42,602 nt of DNA from Dehalococcoidia bacterium (GCA_009619075.1 WJOY01000013.1:1-42602), one strand, 5' to 3'. Positions 8,722-17,146 are shown, numbered from the stretch's first letter. The notes: generated from the sequence alone by a model not told the origin. A program made the numbers and translations.

Positions 8722-9393
8722 TTGAAGTTGTCGCTAATTGCCATAGATGGCCCGGTAGCAGTAGGCAAGAGCAGTGTGGGCTCATTACTAGCTAAAAAAC
8801 TTGATTATGTTTTCTTTGATACTGGCCTTATGTATCGCGCCTTTACCTGGAAAGCACTTAAATTTGGCATTCCTCCCACCAATGAAAAAGAGCTTTCTCA
8901 ACTAGCTGGTATAACTAAATTTGATTTCGTTTCACACCAAGAAGGATATCTCTTCCCTCTTATTGATGGTGAAGATGTTTCTGCTGAGCTACTTTGCCCC
9001 GAGATAGAGGAGCAAGTTTCCTTGATATCGAAGGTAGCCGGGGTGCGCCAGATGATGGTATCAGAACAGCAGGTGGTAGCCCGGCGAGGGAAAGTGATAA
9101 TGGCAGGCAGAGACATTGGCACGGTGGTTTTACCTTGGGCGGAACTAAAGATTTTCTTGGTTGCTTCTGTCAAAGAGAGAGCTAATCGCAGGTATAAGGA
9201 ATTGCTGGAGCGAGGAGAGAAGGTAGATTACGATGCTACCCTTGCTGACCTCAAGAGACGAGATGGCATTGATACCCACCGCACTATTTCACCACTTAAG
9301 CCTGCTGCCAATGCTATAATCATTGATACAGAAAAACTTAGCCTAAAGCAAGTTGTGGATAAAATATATAATTTGGCGGCCAAACTTAGCTAG
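8722..9393 (+). CDS. cmk: Cytidylate kinase (TTG start)
   Basis: IAIDGPVAVGKSSVGSLLAKKL, AGRDIGTVVLPWAELKIFL, LADLKRRDGIDTHRTISPLKPA. Confidence 0.95.
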   Translation: MKLSLIAIDGPVAVGKSSVGSLLAKKLDYVFFDTGLMYRAFTWKALKFGIPPTNEKELSQLAGITKFDFVSHQEGYLFPLIDGEDVSAELLCPEIEEQVSLISKVAGVRQMMVSEQQVVARRGKVIMAGRDIGTVVLPWAELKIFLVASVKERANRRYKELLERGEKVDYDATLADLKRRDGIDTHRTISPLKPAANAIIIDTEKLSLKQVVDKIYNLAAKLS

Positions 9394-9438
9394 TTAGAGA
9401 TTGCCTCGCCTTCGGCTCAGAATGAGGGTGTTTAAAAT

Positions 9439-9486
9439 GTAGTGCGAGGCTTTAGCCTCGTGCACGACCCTAAAGGGTCGCACTAC
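9439..9486. repeat. Three-way-junction palindromic repeat (outer stem plus two 6-bp hairpins)
   Basis: GTAGTG-[CGAGGC TTTA GCCTCG]-TGCA-[CGACCC TAAA GGGTCG]-CACTAC. Confidence 0.9.
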
Positions 9487-9592
9487 GAAAGTTTTTGCGA
9501 GATCAGGTATTAAAGCTGAGTGAGACAATTCTAGTTTCGTATCGGAGGCAAAATTAAGCAGCCTAAATAGCAACAAAGGGGCGGTTACCCAA

Positions 9593-10234
9593 ATGACTCT
9601 ATCTCAAAGGATTGTCTTAGCCATACTCAAACTACTCTCCAGGATTTTCCTTTCCTGGAAAGTCAAGGGGAGGGAGAATATGCCCTTAAATGGCCCGCTC
9701 ATCGTGGTAGCCAATCATGTTCACCTTGTTGATGGCATATTGCTGCAGCTTAGCTTCCCCAGGTGGATTAATTTTATGGCTAAACAGGAGCTTTTTCGCT
9801 ATCCTTTCTTAAGAATCATCTTCCGGTGGGCACAAGCCTTTTCCGTGCCTCGTCGAGGGACAATTAGGGATAAGCGAGAGGCAGTTAAGCAAGCCAAAGA
9901 GATACTAAACAAGGGGCTAGTTCTGGGTATGTTCCCCGAGGGTAAGAGAAACCGCGATGGCAAGCTTTTACCTGGTAAATCAGGTTCGGCTGTAATTGCT
10001 TCACAAACGGGTGTTGCTTTGCTTCCTATTGGCATTATTGGCACAGAGAAGCTTAAAGGGATAAGCTGGCTATGGAAGCGTCCTAGCATAGTCATCAATA
10101 TTGGCCAGCCTTTTGAGCTTCCTTCAAGTGATGGCCGGTTAACCAAATCGCAAACTAAAATGTCCACTGACTTAATGATGAACAAAATCGCTGCCCTTCT
10201 GCCCCTGGAAAACCGAGGATGGTATGGAAATTGA
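9593..10234 (+). CDS. plsC: 1-acyl-sn-glycerol-3-phosphate acyltransferase (PlsC-like)
   Basis: VVANHVHLVDG (HX4D), FPEGKRNRDGKLLPGKSGSA. Confidence 0.9.
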   Translation: MTLSQRIVLAILKLLSRIFLSWKVKGRENMPLNGPLIVVANHVHLVDGILLQLSFPRWINFMAKQELFRYPFLRIIFRWAQAFSVPRRGTIRDKREAVKQAKEILNKGLVLGMFPEGKRNRDGKLLPGKSGSAVIASQTGVALLPIGIIGTEKLKGISWLWKRPSIVINIGQPFELPSSDGRLTKSQTKMSTDLMMNKIAALLPLENRGWYGN

Positions 10235-11102
10235 GAAAGCTCGAGAACTTGGCTTATGCTTTGGCGTGAGACGAGCCATCAAACTGTTAAAGGAAGCGGC
10301 AAGCAAATACGGCAATATAGAGACCCTGGGACCAGTAGCGCATAATCAGCAGTTGCTGCAAGCATTGACCAAAGTAGGGATAAAACCGATAGACAACCTA
10401 GAACAGGTTCAAGGCAAAATCCTGGCGGTAACCACCCACGGGGTAAGCCCGCAAGTACTATCTCAAATCGAAGCCCGCCATATCAAATTAGTTGATACTA
10501 CTTGCCCTATAGTTCTCCAGGCTCAAAATGCCACCAAGGAGTTAGCCGATAGTGGCTTTGATGTTATCATCTTCGGGGAGGCAGAGCACCCCGAGGTTAA
10601 AGGATTGCTGGGTTGGGCGGGAAATAAAGGTATCGCTGCTCTTGAGGTAAAACAATTATTAGCTGCTAACAAAACGACGCCATATCGCCTAGGCATCATC
10701 TCTCAAACCACTCAAAGCCACTCTGCCTTCATCGAGTTCATAATACAGCTTATAGCTGCCCTTCCTTCTGTCATTGCGAGCGAAGCGAAGCAATCTCTTA
10801 AGGAAATACGCATCATTAATACCTTATGTCAAGTAATTCAAAAACGCCAGGAAGAGGCTATAAGATTGGCGCAAAAAAACCAGCTTATGATAGTGATCGG
10901 GGGACATGACAGTGCCAATACTAAACGTCTGGCTGAAGCATGCTCACCCCTAGTGGAAACTCATCTGGTGGAAGGAGCAAGTGAGGTGAACCGCTCCTGG
11001 CTTGCAGGTAAACACCATATTGGCATCGTTGCTGGGACATCCACTCCAGATGAGGCTATAGAGGAAGTGGTAGCTAAACTGAAGGCCCTACCGGGGGTTT
11101 AG
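10224..11102 (+). CDS. ispH: 4-hydroxy-3-methylbut-2-enyl diphosphate reductase
   Basis: LGLCFGVRRAI, VDTTCPIV, IINTLCQVIQKRQEEA; three Fe-S Cys motifs; carries in-frame repeat-derived insert PSVIASEAKQSLKE. Confidence 0.93.
   Translation: MEIEKARELGLCFGVRRAIKLLKEAASKYGNIETLGPVAHNQQLLQALTKVGIKPIDNLEQVQGKILAVTTHGVSPQVLSQIEARHIKLVDTTCPIVLQAQNATKELADSGFDVIIFGEAEHPEVKGLLGWAGNKGIAALEVKQLLAANKTTPYRLGIISQTTQSHSAFIEFIIQLIAALPSVIASEAKQSLKEIRIINTLCQVIQKRQEEAIRLAQKNQLMIVIGGHDSANTKRLAEACSPLVETHLVEGASEVNRSWLAGKHHIGIVAGTSTPDEAIEEVVAKLKALPGV
10768..10800 (+). repeat. Short palindromic-family repeat inserted in frame in ispH
   Basis: CTGTCATTGCGAGCGAAGCGAAGCAATCTCTTA; reverse-orientation near-copy in miaB at ~12479-12511. 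Confidence 0.85.
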
Positions 11103-11105
11103 TTA

Positions 11106-11166
11106 TCACCCTAAGCGATTAGGAAGGGTCTCACAGATTCTTCGGCCTACGGCCTCAGAATGACAC
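11106..11166. repeat. Intergenic palindromic repeat (CCCTAAGCG...GATTCTTCGG...CTCAGAATGACA family)
   Basis: tcaccctaagcgattaggaagggtctcacagattcttcggcctacggcctcagaatgacac; shares blocks with copies at 11943, 18119 and 35801. Confidence 0.8.
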
Positions 11167-11180
11167 ACAGCAAAAAATTT

Positions 11181-11528
11181 TTAGCCTAGCTGATCACTCA
11201 GCTTCCTGCCACCAATGAGGTGGAAGTGAAGATGAGGCACCACCTGTCCCCCTTCAGGACCACAATTTATCGCCAAACGATAGCCGCTCTCCGCTATCCC
11301 CTCTTTCTCAGCTAGGTTCCTGGCTAATATTATCAGGCGTCCTATAAGCCCCTGTTGTTGCTCAGTAAGCTCTGTTAAAGATGCGATGTGAGTTTTGGGT
11401 ATGATGATTACATGCTTAGGCGCCTGAGGGTTGATATCCCTGAAAGCTAGGAATTCCTTATCTTGGTAAACAATATCACCGGGTATCTCACCAGCAACAA
11501 TGCGGCAAAAAAGACATCCTTCAGCCAT
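11181..11528 (-). CDS. HIT-family (histidine triad) protein
   Basis: CLFCRIVAGEIPGDIVYQD and C-terminal HLHFHLIGG histidine triad. Confidence 0.93.
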   Translation of the reverse strand: MAEGCLFCRIVAGEIPGDIVYQDKEFLAFRDINPQAPKHVIIIPKTHIASLTELTEQQQGLIGRLIILARNLAEKEGIAESGYRLAINCGPEGGQVVPHLHFHLIGGRKLSDQLG

Positions 11529-11550
11529 GCTTATTTTCTATTAACTTTAT

Positions 11551-11790
11551 CTAGGACAGGCCCATTGAAAGGCAAGTTATCGTTCTGCTAATGCCTGGGA
11601 TGGGATGAATCTTCCCGGTAACCAGATTTCCGATGCCCTCAAGGTCCTGAGCCTCGACTGCGGCAATGATGTCGTAAGGTCCAGTTACAGCATCAGCCGA
11701 TTTTACCCCCTCCACCTTGCCCAGAGCAGTAACGACGTTCTTGGTTTTCCCGACTCCGATCTCGATAAGTACAAAAGCTTTGACTGCCAT
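11551..11790 (-). CDS. Stand-alone Lrp/AsnC ligand-binding (RAM) domain protein
   Basis: MAVKAFVLIEIGVGKTKNVVTALGKVEGVKSADAVTGPYDIIAAVEA; no HTH domain present. Confidence 0.85.
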   Translation of the reverse strand: MAVKAFVLIEIGVGKTKNVVTALGKVEGVKSADAVTGPYDIIAAVEAQDLEGIGNLVTGKIHPIPGISRTITCLSMGLS

Positions 11791-11942
11791 ACTCCACCTC
11801 CTTATCAAATTTTAACCCGATATGTCTTTTAGTGCAACCGAAAGATTCTTCCATGATTTCGCTTGCTTCAAATTATTATATACTTTGACTATAATTTTTG
11901 ACTATAATTGTAGAAAGCTTGCGGGTTAGAGAGCGTTTATTT

Positions 11943-12078
11943 TGTCACCCTGAGCCGAAGCCCTGAGCGCAGAGAAGGGAATAGCGAAGGGTCTAGATTC
12001 TTCGCGGAGCCTGTCCTGAGCGGTGTGAGATTCTTTGCTATGCTCAGAATGACGAGGGGCGAAGGGCTCAGAATGACA
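11943..12078. repeat. Compound intergenic palindromic repeat upstream of miaB
   Basis: TGTCACCCTGAGCCGAAG...GAAGGGTCTAGATTCTTCG...CTCAGAATGACGAGGGGCGAAGGGCTCAGAATGACA. Confidence 0.85.
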
Positions 12079-12112
12079 GGAGGAGGTTGCTAAATAGCCT
12101 CTGGGCTAAATT

Positions 12113-13408
12113 ATGTCAAAGTATTTTATCTGGACCATCGGCTGCCAGATGAATAAGGCAGAATCGCTGCGGATAGCTAGCTATCTAGATTTCCTCAGCT
12201 ATCAAGTTGCACCCTCCCTCCGGGAAGCTGACTTAGTAGTGCTCAATACCTGTGTCGTGAGGCAGAGTGCCGAGGATAAAGTTTTGGGCACGTTGGGTTT
12301 GTTGAAAGGGCTAAAAAAGGAGCACCCGAATCTCTCTATACTGGTTACTGGCTGTTTTGTTGATTCCAACATCGCAGGATTGAAGAGAAGATTTCCCCAG
12401 GTTGATTTTTTCTTCAAGCCAGGAGCTTACCCCGAGCTAACTAACTGGGCTCAAAAGCAGGGCATTTCTACCGCTGAGCAAGGATTGCTTCGCTACGCTC
12501 GCAATGACACATGGAAGTCTCCTTCTCCTTGCGCCTTTGTCCCCGTCATCCAGGGTTGCAATAAATTTTGTTCTTACTGTATCGTCCCATACAGGAGAGG
12601 TAGAGAGGTAAGTCGTCCTTTAGAAGAAGTAGTTTGTGAAGTCAAAGGGCTGGTGAAGCAAGGAGTAAGGGAGGTAATTTTGCTGGGGCAGAATGTCGAT
12701 TCTTATGGCCACGATTTGCCTGGCAATCCCGATTTGGCTGATTTGTTAACCAAATTAAATAACATTAACGACTTAGCTAGAATTCGCTTTTTGACTAACC
12801 ATCCTAGAGATATAAGCCAAAGTCTCATTGAAGCTATGGCTTTCCTGGACAAAGTTTGCGAACATTTAGAGCTACCTATTCAGTCAGGCGATGATGATAT
12901 ACTGAAGGCTATGAGGCGAGGGTATACTGTGGAGCAATATCGTAAGCTTATCCACGCTATTCGATATCATATCCCTCAAATATCTTTGAGCACTGACATT
13001 ATCGTTGGCTTTCCCGGGGAAACTGAGGAGCAATTTGAGCATACTTATTCTTTGCTAGAAGAAATGCGGTTTGATGTTGTTCACGTGGCCGCTTATTCTC
13101 CTCGCCCTGGCACCATCGCCGGGAGAAAATATGAAGATACTGTTCCCCCAGAAGTTAAGAGGGAAAGATTTAATAAAATTGAACAACTCCAGGCAAATAT
13201 AGCTACTGAACTAAACTCCGCTTACCGAGGCAAGACAATGGAGGTATTAGTGGAAGGTGAGAGGAAAGGAAAGTGGTATGGACGCACCAGAAGTGATAAG
13301 CTAGTATTCTTTGAAAACAAGGATGATTGCACAGGGCAACTGGTGAAAATCAGGATTGAGAAAACAAGCCCTTGGGCACTGCAGGGCAAGGTTGGATATA
13401 ATAGCTAA
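12113..13408 (+). CDS. miaB: tRNA-2-methylthio-N6-dimethylallyladenosine synthase (MiaB)
   Basis: TIGCQMNKAESLRIA, radical SAM GCNKFCSYCIVPYRRGREVSR, TRAM-like C-terminus; contains repeat-derived EQGLLRYARNDT insert. Confidence 0.93.
   Translation: MSKYFIWTIGCQMNKAESLRIASYLDFLSYQVAPSLREADLVVLNTCVVRQSAEDKVLGTLGLLKGLKKEHPNLSILVTGCFVDSNIAGLKRRFPQVDFFFKPGAYPELTNWAQKQGISTAEQGLLRYARNDTWKSPSPCAFVPVIQGCNKFCSYCIVPYRRGREVSRPLEEVVCEVKGLVKQGVREVILLGQNVDSYGHDLPGNPDLADLLTKLNNINDLARIRFLTNHPRDISQSLIEAMAFLDKVCEHLELPIQSGDDDILKAMRRGYTVEQYRKLIHAIRYHIPQISLSTDIIVGFPGETEEQFEHTYSLLEEMRFDVVHVAAYSPRPGTIAGRKYEDTVPPEVKRERFNKIEQLQANIATELNSAYRGKTMEVLVEGERKGKWYGRTRSDKLVFFENKDDCTGQLVKIRIEKTSPWALQGKVGYNS
12479..12511 (-). 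repeat. Short palindromic-family repeat inserted in frame in miaB (opposite orientation to the ispH copy)
   Basis: Reverse complement GTCATTGCGAGCGTAGCGAAGCAATCCTT vs ispH GTCATTGCGAGCGAAGCGAAGCAATCTCT. Confidence 0.85.
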
Positions 13409-13426
13409 TTAAAAAGGAGGAATGCA

Positions 13427-13705
13427 ATGGAACAACTTCAAGGCATAGCCCCAATTCTCTTTCTGGTATTGATCTTCGCCGCGATGTATTTCTTTATGAT
13501 TAAACCACAGCGCAAGAGACAGAAAGAACAGCAAGAACTAGTGCAGGAACTGAGAAGGGGAGATAAGGTGGTTACCACTGGCGGAATCTATGGACAAATT
13601 GAAAACCTCAGCCAGGATACTGTAGTTCTGCGGATAGAATCAGGGGCAACAATTAAGGTAGCTAGAATCAGCATAGCCGGCAAACAAGGTAAACAGATAA
13701 GATAG
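13427..13705 (+). CDS. yajC: Preprotein translocase subunit YajC
   Basis: LFLVLIFAAMYFFMIKPQRKRQKEQQELVQELRRGDKVVTTGGIYGQI; SD aaaaggaggaatgca upstream. Confidence 0.93.
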   Translation: MEQLQGIAPILFLVLIFAAMYFFMIKPQRKRQKEQQELVQELRRGDKVVTTGGIYGQIENLSQDTVVLRIESGATIKVARISIAGKQGKQIR

Positions 13706-13782
13706 AGAGAGATAATTAGCTCACAGCAGACAGCAGTCAGCAATTAGCTGATAACTGAAGGCTGAAAGCTGATAGCTGAAAG

Positions 13783-14691
13783 GTGAATCCCAAACAAGCT
13801 AAAGAAAGGATAGCTAAGCTAAAAAGGGAGCTTAACGCTATTATCGTAGCTCATAATTACCAGCGCCCCGAAGTGCAGGATATCGCTGACTTTACCGGTG
13901 ATTCTCTTGAGCTAGCGCAGAGATGTGTTGGCGCCGATGCGGAGATAATCGTCTTGTGCGGCGTTCGCTTTATGGCTGAGACAGCAGCTATTCTTAATCC
14001 AGCTTCTACAGTGCTCTTATCTCATCCTGATGCTGGCTGTCCTTTAGCAGACATGATCAATGTTGGGGAGCTAAAGCAATGGAAAGAGAGATACCCCAAA
14101 GCTACTGTGGTGGCTTATGTTAACACTACGGCGGCAATTAAGGCGGAAAGCAATATCTGTTGCACCTCGGCTAACGGGATTGAGGTGGTGACCTCCTGCC
14201 TGGCTAAGGAAATCCTCTTTATCCCTGATCAAAACCTAGGACATTATATTTCCACCAAGACCAACAAAAGAATGATTCTCTATCCCGGCTTCTGTGATAC
14301 TCATGCTAAGGTTACTGCTGAGCAAGTTAGCTTAGCCAAGCAGAGGTATCCCCAGGCCAAAGTTTTGGTTCATCCTGAATGCCGTCCAGAGGTTATAAAT
14401 TTGGCTGATGCTGCTTTAAGCACCTCACAAATGCTTCGCTATGCTAAGTCTTGCAATGAGAAAACTTTCCTCATCGGCACGGAGGAGGGAACATTACATC
14501 CCTTAAGGAAGCAAAATCCGGAAAAGGAATTTTATCTTATCAGCGATGGCTTTATCTGCCCTGATATGAAGAAAACAACTTTAGAAACGGTTATTGAAGC
14601 TATGCAGACAAAAAGCAACGTGGTCATCGTGCCCGAGGAAACAAGAATAAAAGCCAAGCAAGCTATTGATAGGATGCTGGCCATAACCTGA
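13783..14691 (+). CDS. nadA: Quinolinate synthase (GTG start)
   Basis: IIVAHNYQRPEVQDIADFTGDSLELAQ, GCPLADM, CCTSAN, HPECRPEV, GTEEG. Confidence 0.95.
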   Translation: MNPKQAKERIAKLKRELNAIIVAHNYQRPEVQDIADFTGDSLELAQRCVGADAEIIVLCGVRFMAETAAILNPASTVLLSHPDAGCPLADMINVGELKQWKERYPKATVVAYVNTTAAIKAESNICCTSANGIEVVTSCLAKEILFIPDQNLGHYISTKTNKRMILYPGFCDTHAKVTAEQVSLAKQRYPQAKVLVHPECRPEVINLADAALSTSQMLRYAKSCNEKTFLIGTEEGTLHPLRKQNPEKEFYLISDGFICPDMKKTTLETVIEAMQTKSNVVIVPEETRIKAKQAIDRMLAIT

Positions 14692-14700
14692 AAGGAAAGA

Positions 14701-14727
14701 TCCCCTCTCCCTTCACGGGAGAGGGGA
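14701..14727. repeat. Inverted repeat/hairpin in the nadA-nadC intergenic region
   Basis: TCCCCTCTCCC-ttcac-GGGAGAGGGGA, 11-bp perfect stem followed by AGGGTGAGGGTGG; no T tract. Confidence 0.85.
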
Positions 14728-14783
14728 AGGGTGAGGGTGGAAAAAATGTTTAAAAAAATCGTAGCACCAAGGTTTTAGCCTCG

Positions 14784-15686
14784 ATGGAAGAGATTATTGA
14801 CCGTGCTTTAGCTGAAGACCTCGGCAAAGGCGATGTCACTACTGAAGCCTTAATACCAAATGACCAGCAAGGGAGTGCCTCCATTATAGCAAAGGAACAA
14901 GGCATTTTGGCTGGCATCGAAGTAGCTAAGAAGGTATTTCCCAAAGTAGATCCAGGGCTAAGAATGGACGTTTTGCTTGAAGATGGATTCAGGATTAAGG
15001 CGAGTGATGTAATCGCCAGGGTAGAAGGCAAAGTAGCTAATATTCTAAAAGCAGAGAGGGTGGCTTTAAATTTCCTGCAGAGGCTGAGCGGGATTGCCAC
15101 GGAAACAAATCGCTATGTGGAAGCAGTCGAGGGATTGCCAGTGCAAATTATGGATACCAGAAAGACAACCCCTAGCTTAAGGTCGCTGGAGAAATATGCT
15201 GTCAGGGTTGGTGGCGGTGAAAATCACCGTATGAATCTGGGCGATGGCATACTTATTAAAGATAATCATCTGGCAGCTCTTCGTAGCCGTGGATTAAGCC
15301 TCAAGGAAATTATAGCCAAGGCTCGGCAAAATGCGCCTTTGTCATTGCGAGGCATCCCAAGCCGAAGCAATGTCGAAGCAAGGCAAATTCAAATCGAAGT
15401 GGAGGTCAAGACTGTGCCAGAAGCTCTGGACGCTGCTGAGGCTGGGGCAGATGTCGTTATGCTGGACAATATGAGTCTTGGAGATATGCGTCAGGCAGTT
15501 AAGATGATAGGTGGTCGTGCCTTAATTGAAGCCTCTGGAGGAATTACCCTCGATAGAGTTCGTGCTGTGGCTGAAACTGGCGTTGATTTTATCTCAATTG
15601 GCGCCCTTACCCACTCAGTCAAGGCTTTGGATATTAGCCTGGAGCTTGAGCCATCTTCTTCTCTGGGGCAAGGCCATGGGCCCTAA
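14784..15686 (+). CDS. nadC: Nicotinate-nucleotide pyrophosphorylase (carboxylating)
   Basis: EDLGKGDVTTEALIP, LNFLQRLSGIAT, MDTRKTTPSLRSLEKYAVRVGGGENHRMNLGDGILIKDNH, IEASGGI. Confidence 0.95.
   Translation: MEEIIDRALAEDLGKGDVTTEALIPNDQQGSASIIAKEQGILAGIEVAKKVFPKVDPGLRMDVLLEDGFRIKASDVIARVEGKVANILKAERVALNFLQRLSGIATETNRYVEAVEGLPVQIMDTRKTTPSLRSLEKYAVRVGGGENHRMNLGDGILIKDNHLAALRSRGLSLKEIIAKARQNAPLSLRGIPSRSNVEARQIQIEVEVKTVPEALDAAEAGADVVMLDNMSLGDMRQAVKMIGGRALIEASGGITLDRVRAVAETGVDFISIGALTHSVKALDISLELEPSSSLGQGHGP
15341..15371 (+). repeat. Degenerate palindromic-family repeat inserted in frame in nadC
   Basis: GTCATTGCGAGGCATCCCAAGCCGAAGCAAT: same GTCATTGCGAG...CGAAGCAAT ends as the ispH/miaB copies. 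Confidence 0.65.
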
Positions 15687-16368
15687 GCAAAGAGATATCA
15701 TTTAAAATCCTCTCAGTGCTGCCATCAGTAACTATTTCTCCTTCATCCAGTACCACAGCCCGCTGGCATAGAGCCTTTACCAGCTCTAAATCGTGAGCAG
15801 CAACGATCTTAGTCATTGGCAATTGTCTCAGCAGCTCAATTAACGCCCACTTGCTCTTCGGGTCGAGGTTGCTGGTGGGTTCATCTAAAATTAAAAGCTC
15901 TGGACTTAGGGAAAGAACAGTAGCAATAGCAATCCTTTTCTTTTCACCAATGCTGAGGTGATGGGGAGAACGCTGCTCATACCCAGTCATCCCTACCCAT
16001 TTCAGGGCTTGTTTCACACGCTGCTTAATTTCTAACTCAGAATAGCCCATGTTTAGTGGGCCAAAGGCAACATCATCAAAGACAGTTAAGGAGAAAAGCT
16101 GGTCCTCGGGGTCCTGAAACACCAGACCGACTTTTCTCCTTATTTCCTTCAGGTTCCTTTCCTCGACAGGTAACCCAAATATCTTTACCATACTATTGCC
16201 ACGAAGGATACCATTAAGGTGAAGTAAAAGTGTTGATTTGCCAGCGCCATTAGGACCAATCACTGCCACATTCTCACCAGGATAAACCGCTAAATTAATA
16301 TTTTGGAGTCCTTGGTGCCCATCGGGATAAAAGAAGGAAAGATTTTTAATCTCTATAACTTTATCCAT
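15634..16368 (-). CDS. cbiO: ECF cobalt/nickel transporter ATPase
   Basis: GPNGAGKSTLLLHLNGIL, VGLVFQDPEDQLFSLTVFDDVAFGPLN, LSIGEKKRIAIA. Confidence 0.92.
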   Translation of the reverse strand: MDKVIEIKNLSFFYPDGHQGLQNINLAVYPGENVAVIGPNGAGKSTLLLHLNGILRGNSMVKIFGLPVEERNLKEIRRKVGLVFQDPEDQLFSLTVFDDVAFGPLNMGYSELEIKQRVKQALKWVGMTGYEQRSPHHLSIGEKKRIAIATVLSLSPELLILDEPTSNLDPKSKWALIELLRQLPMTKIVAAHDLELVKALCQRAVVLDEGEIVTDGSTERILNDISLLRAHGLAPEKKMAQAPG

Positions 16369-16381
16369 AATCCTTTAAAAG

Positions 16382-17146
16382 CTACCAAAAGAGAATACCC
16401 GAGGAGAGAAGAACAAGGCCAAAGGTAACGCCAAAATAAGCATCGATTCTTTTGAAATTTAACTGGTGCAAGCTGCGAACTTCGCCATCAAAGCCCCTAG
16501 CTAACATGGCAGCATAAACCCTTTCGCCTCTCTCATAGCTCCGAATAAACAGAGTGCCAAGCATATTGCCGAGAGTCCTTAACTGACGAAGCCTGCCACC
16601 ACCAAAGTTGCGACTATCCCGCGCCCGCCGCATCCGCATCACCTCATCTACCAGAACGAAAATATAACGATACATAAAAGAAAGTATCAGTATTATTACC
16701 TTGGGTATGCCTAACTGCTTCAAGCCCCTTAGCAAGTCAGCAAACTTTGTTGTCGCAGAAAGTAAAATCAAACTTAAAATACAGAGCCAAGCTTTAATCA
16801 CTACATTTGCTAGAACAAGCAAACCATCGTAAGTCACTGAGACCTGCCACAGCCAGATGTTGTAGCTGCCAGCTACTTCGCCAGGCTTAAAAAATGGGAT
16901 AAAGATGGCAATCAGCAAAACAAAAGGAAAAATTAGCAAAGACCTCTTCAGGACATAAAGGGGCGGTAACCTGGAGATAATGAGTAAAGTAGCAATAAGG
17001 CCGAAGTAAAAGGCAAAAGCTTGACAATTTCTAATTGGTGTTAATACCATGACGAAAGCTAGGCTAGCAATAAACTTGGTTCGTGGGTCAAGCCTATGGA
17101 TTAGACTATCTAAGTCGCTATACTGGTCAATAAAACTATGCTTCAC
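16382..17146 (-). CDS. cbiQ: ECF cobalt/nickel transporter T component
   Basis: HSFIDQYSDLDSLIHRLDPRTKFI; MRRARDSRNFGGGRLRQLRTLGNMLGTLFIRSYERGERVYAAMLARGF. Confidence 0.9.
   Translation of the reverse strand: MKHSFIDQYSDLDSLIHRLDPRTKFIASLAFVMVLTPIRNCQAFAFYFGLIATLLIISRLPPLYVLKRSLLIFPFVLLIAIFIPFFKPGEVAGSYNIWLWQVSVTYDGLLVLANVVIKAWLCILSLILLSATTKFADLLRGLKQLGIPKVIILILSFMYRYIFVLVDEVMRMRRARDSRNFGGGRLRQLRTLGNMLGTLFIRSYERGERVYAAMLARGFDGEVRSLHQLNFKRIDAYFGVTFGLVLLSSGILFW

Noticed and set aside
9394-9576. Minus-strand 60-aa ORF downstream of cmk
   Set aside because: Spans the palindromic repeats; translation is repeat sequence, no coding support.
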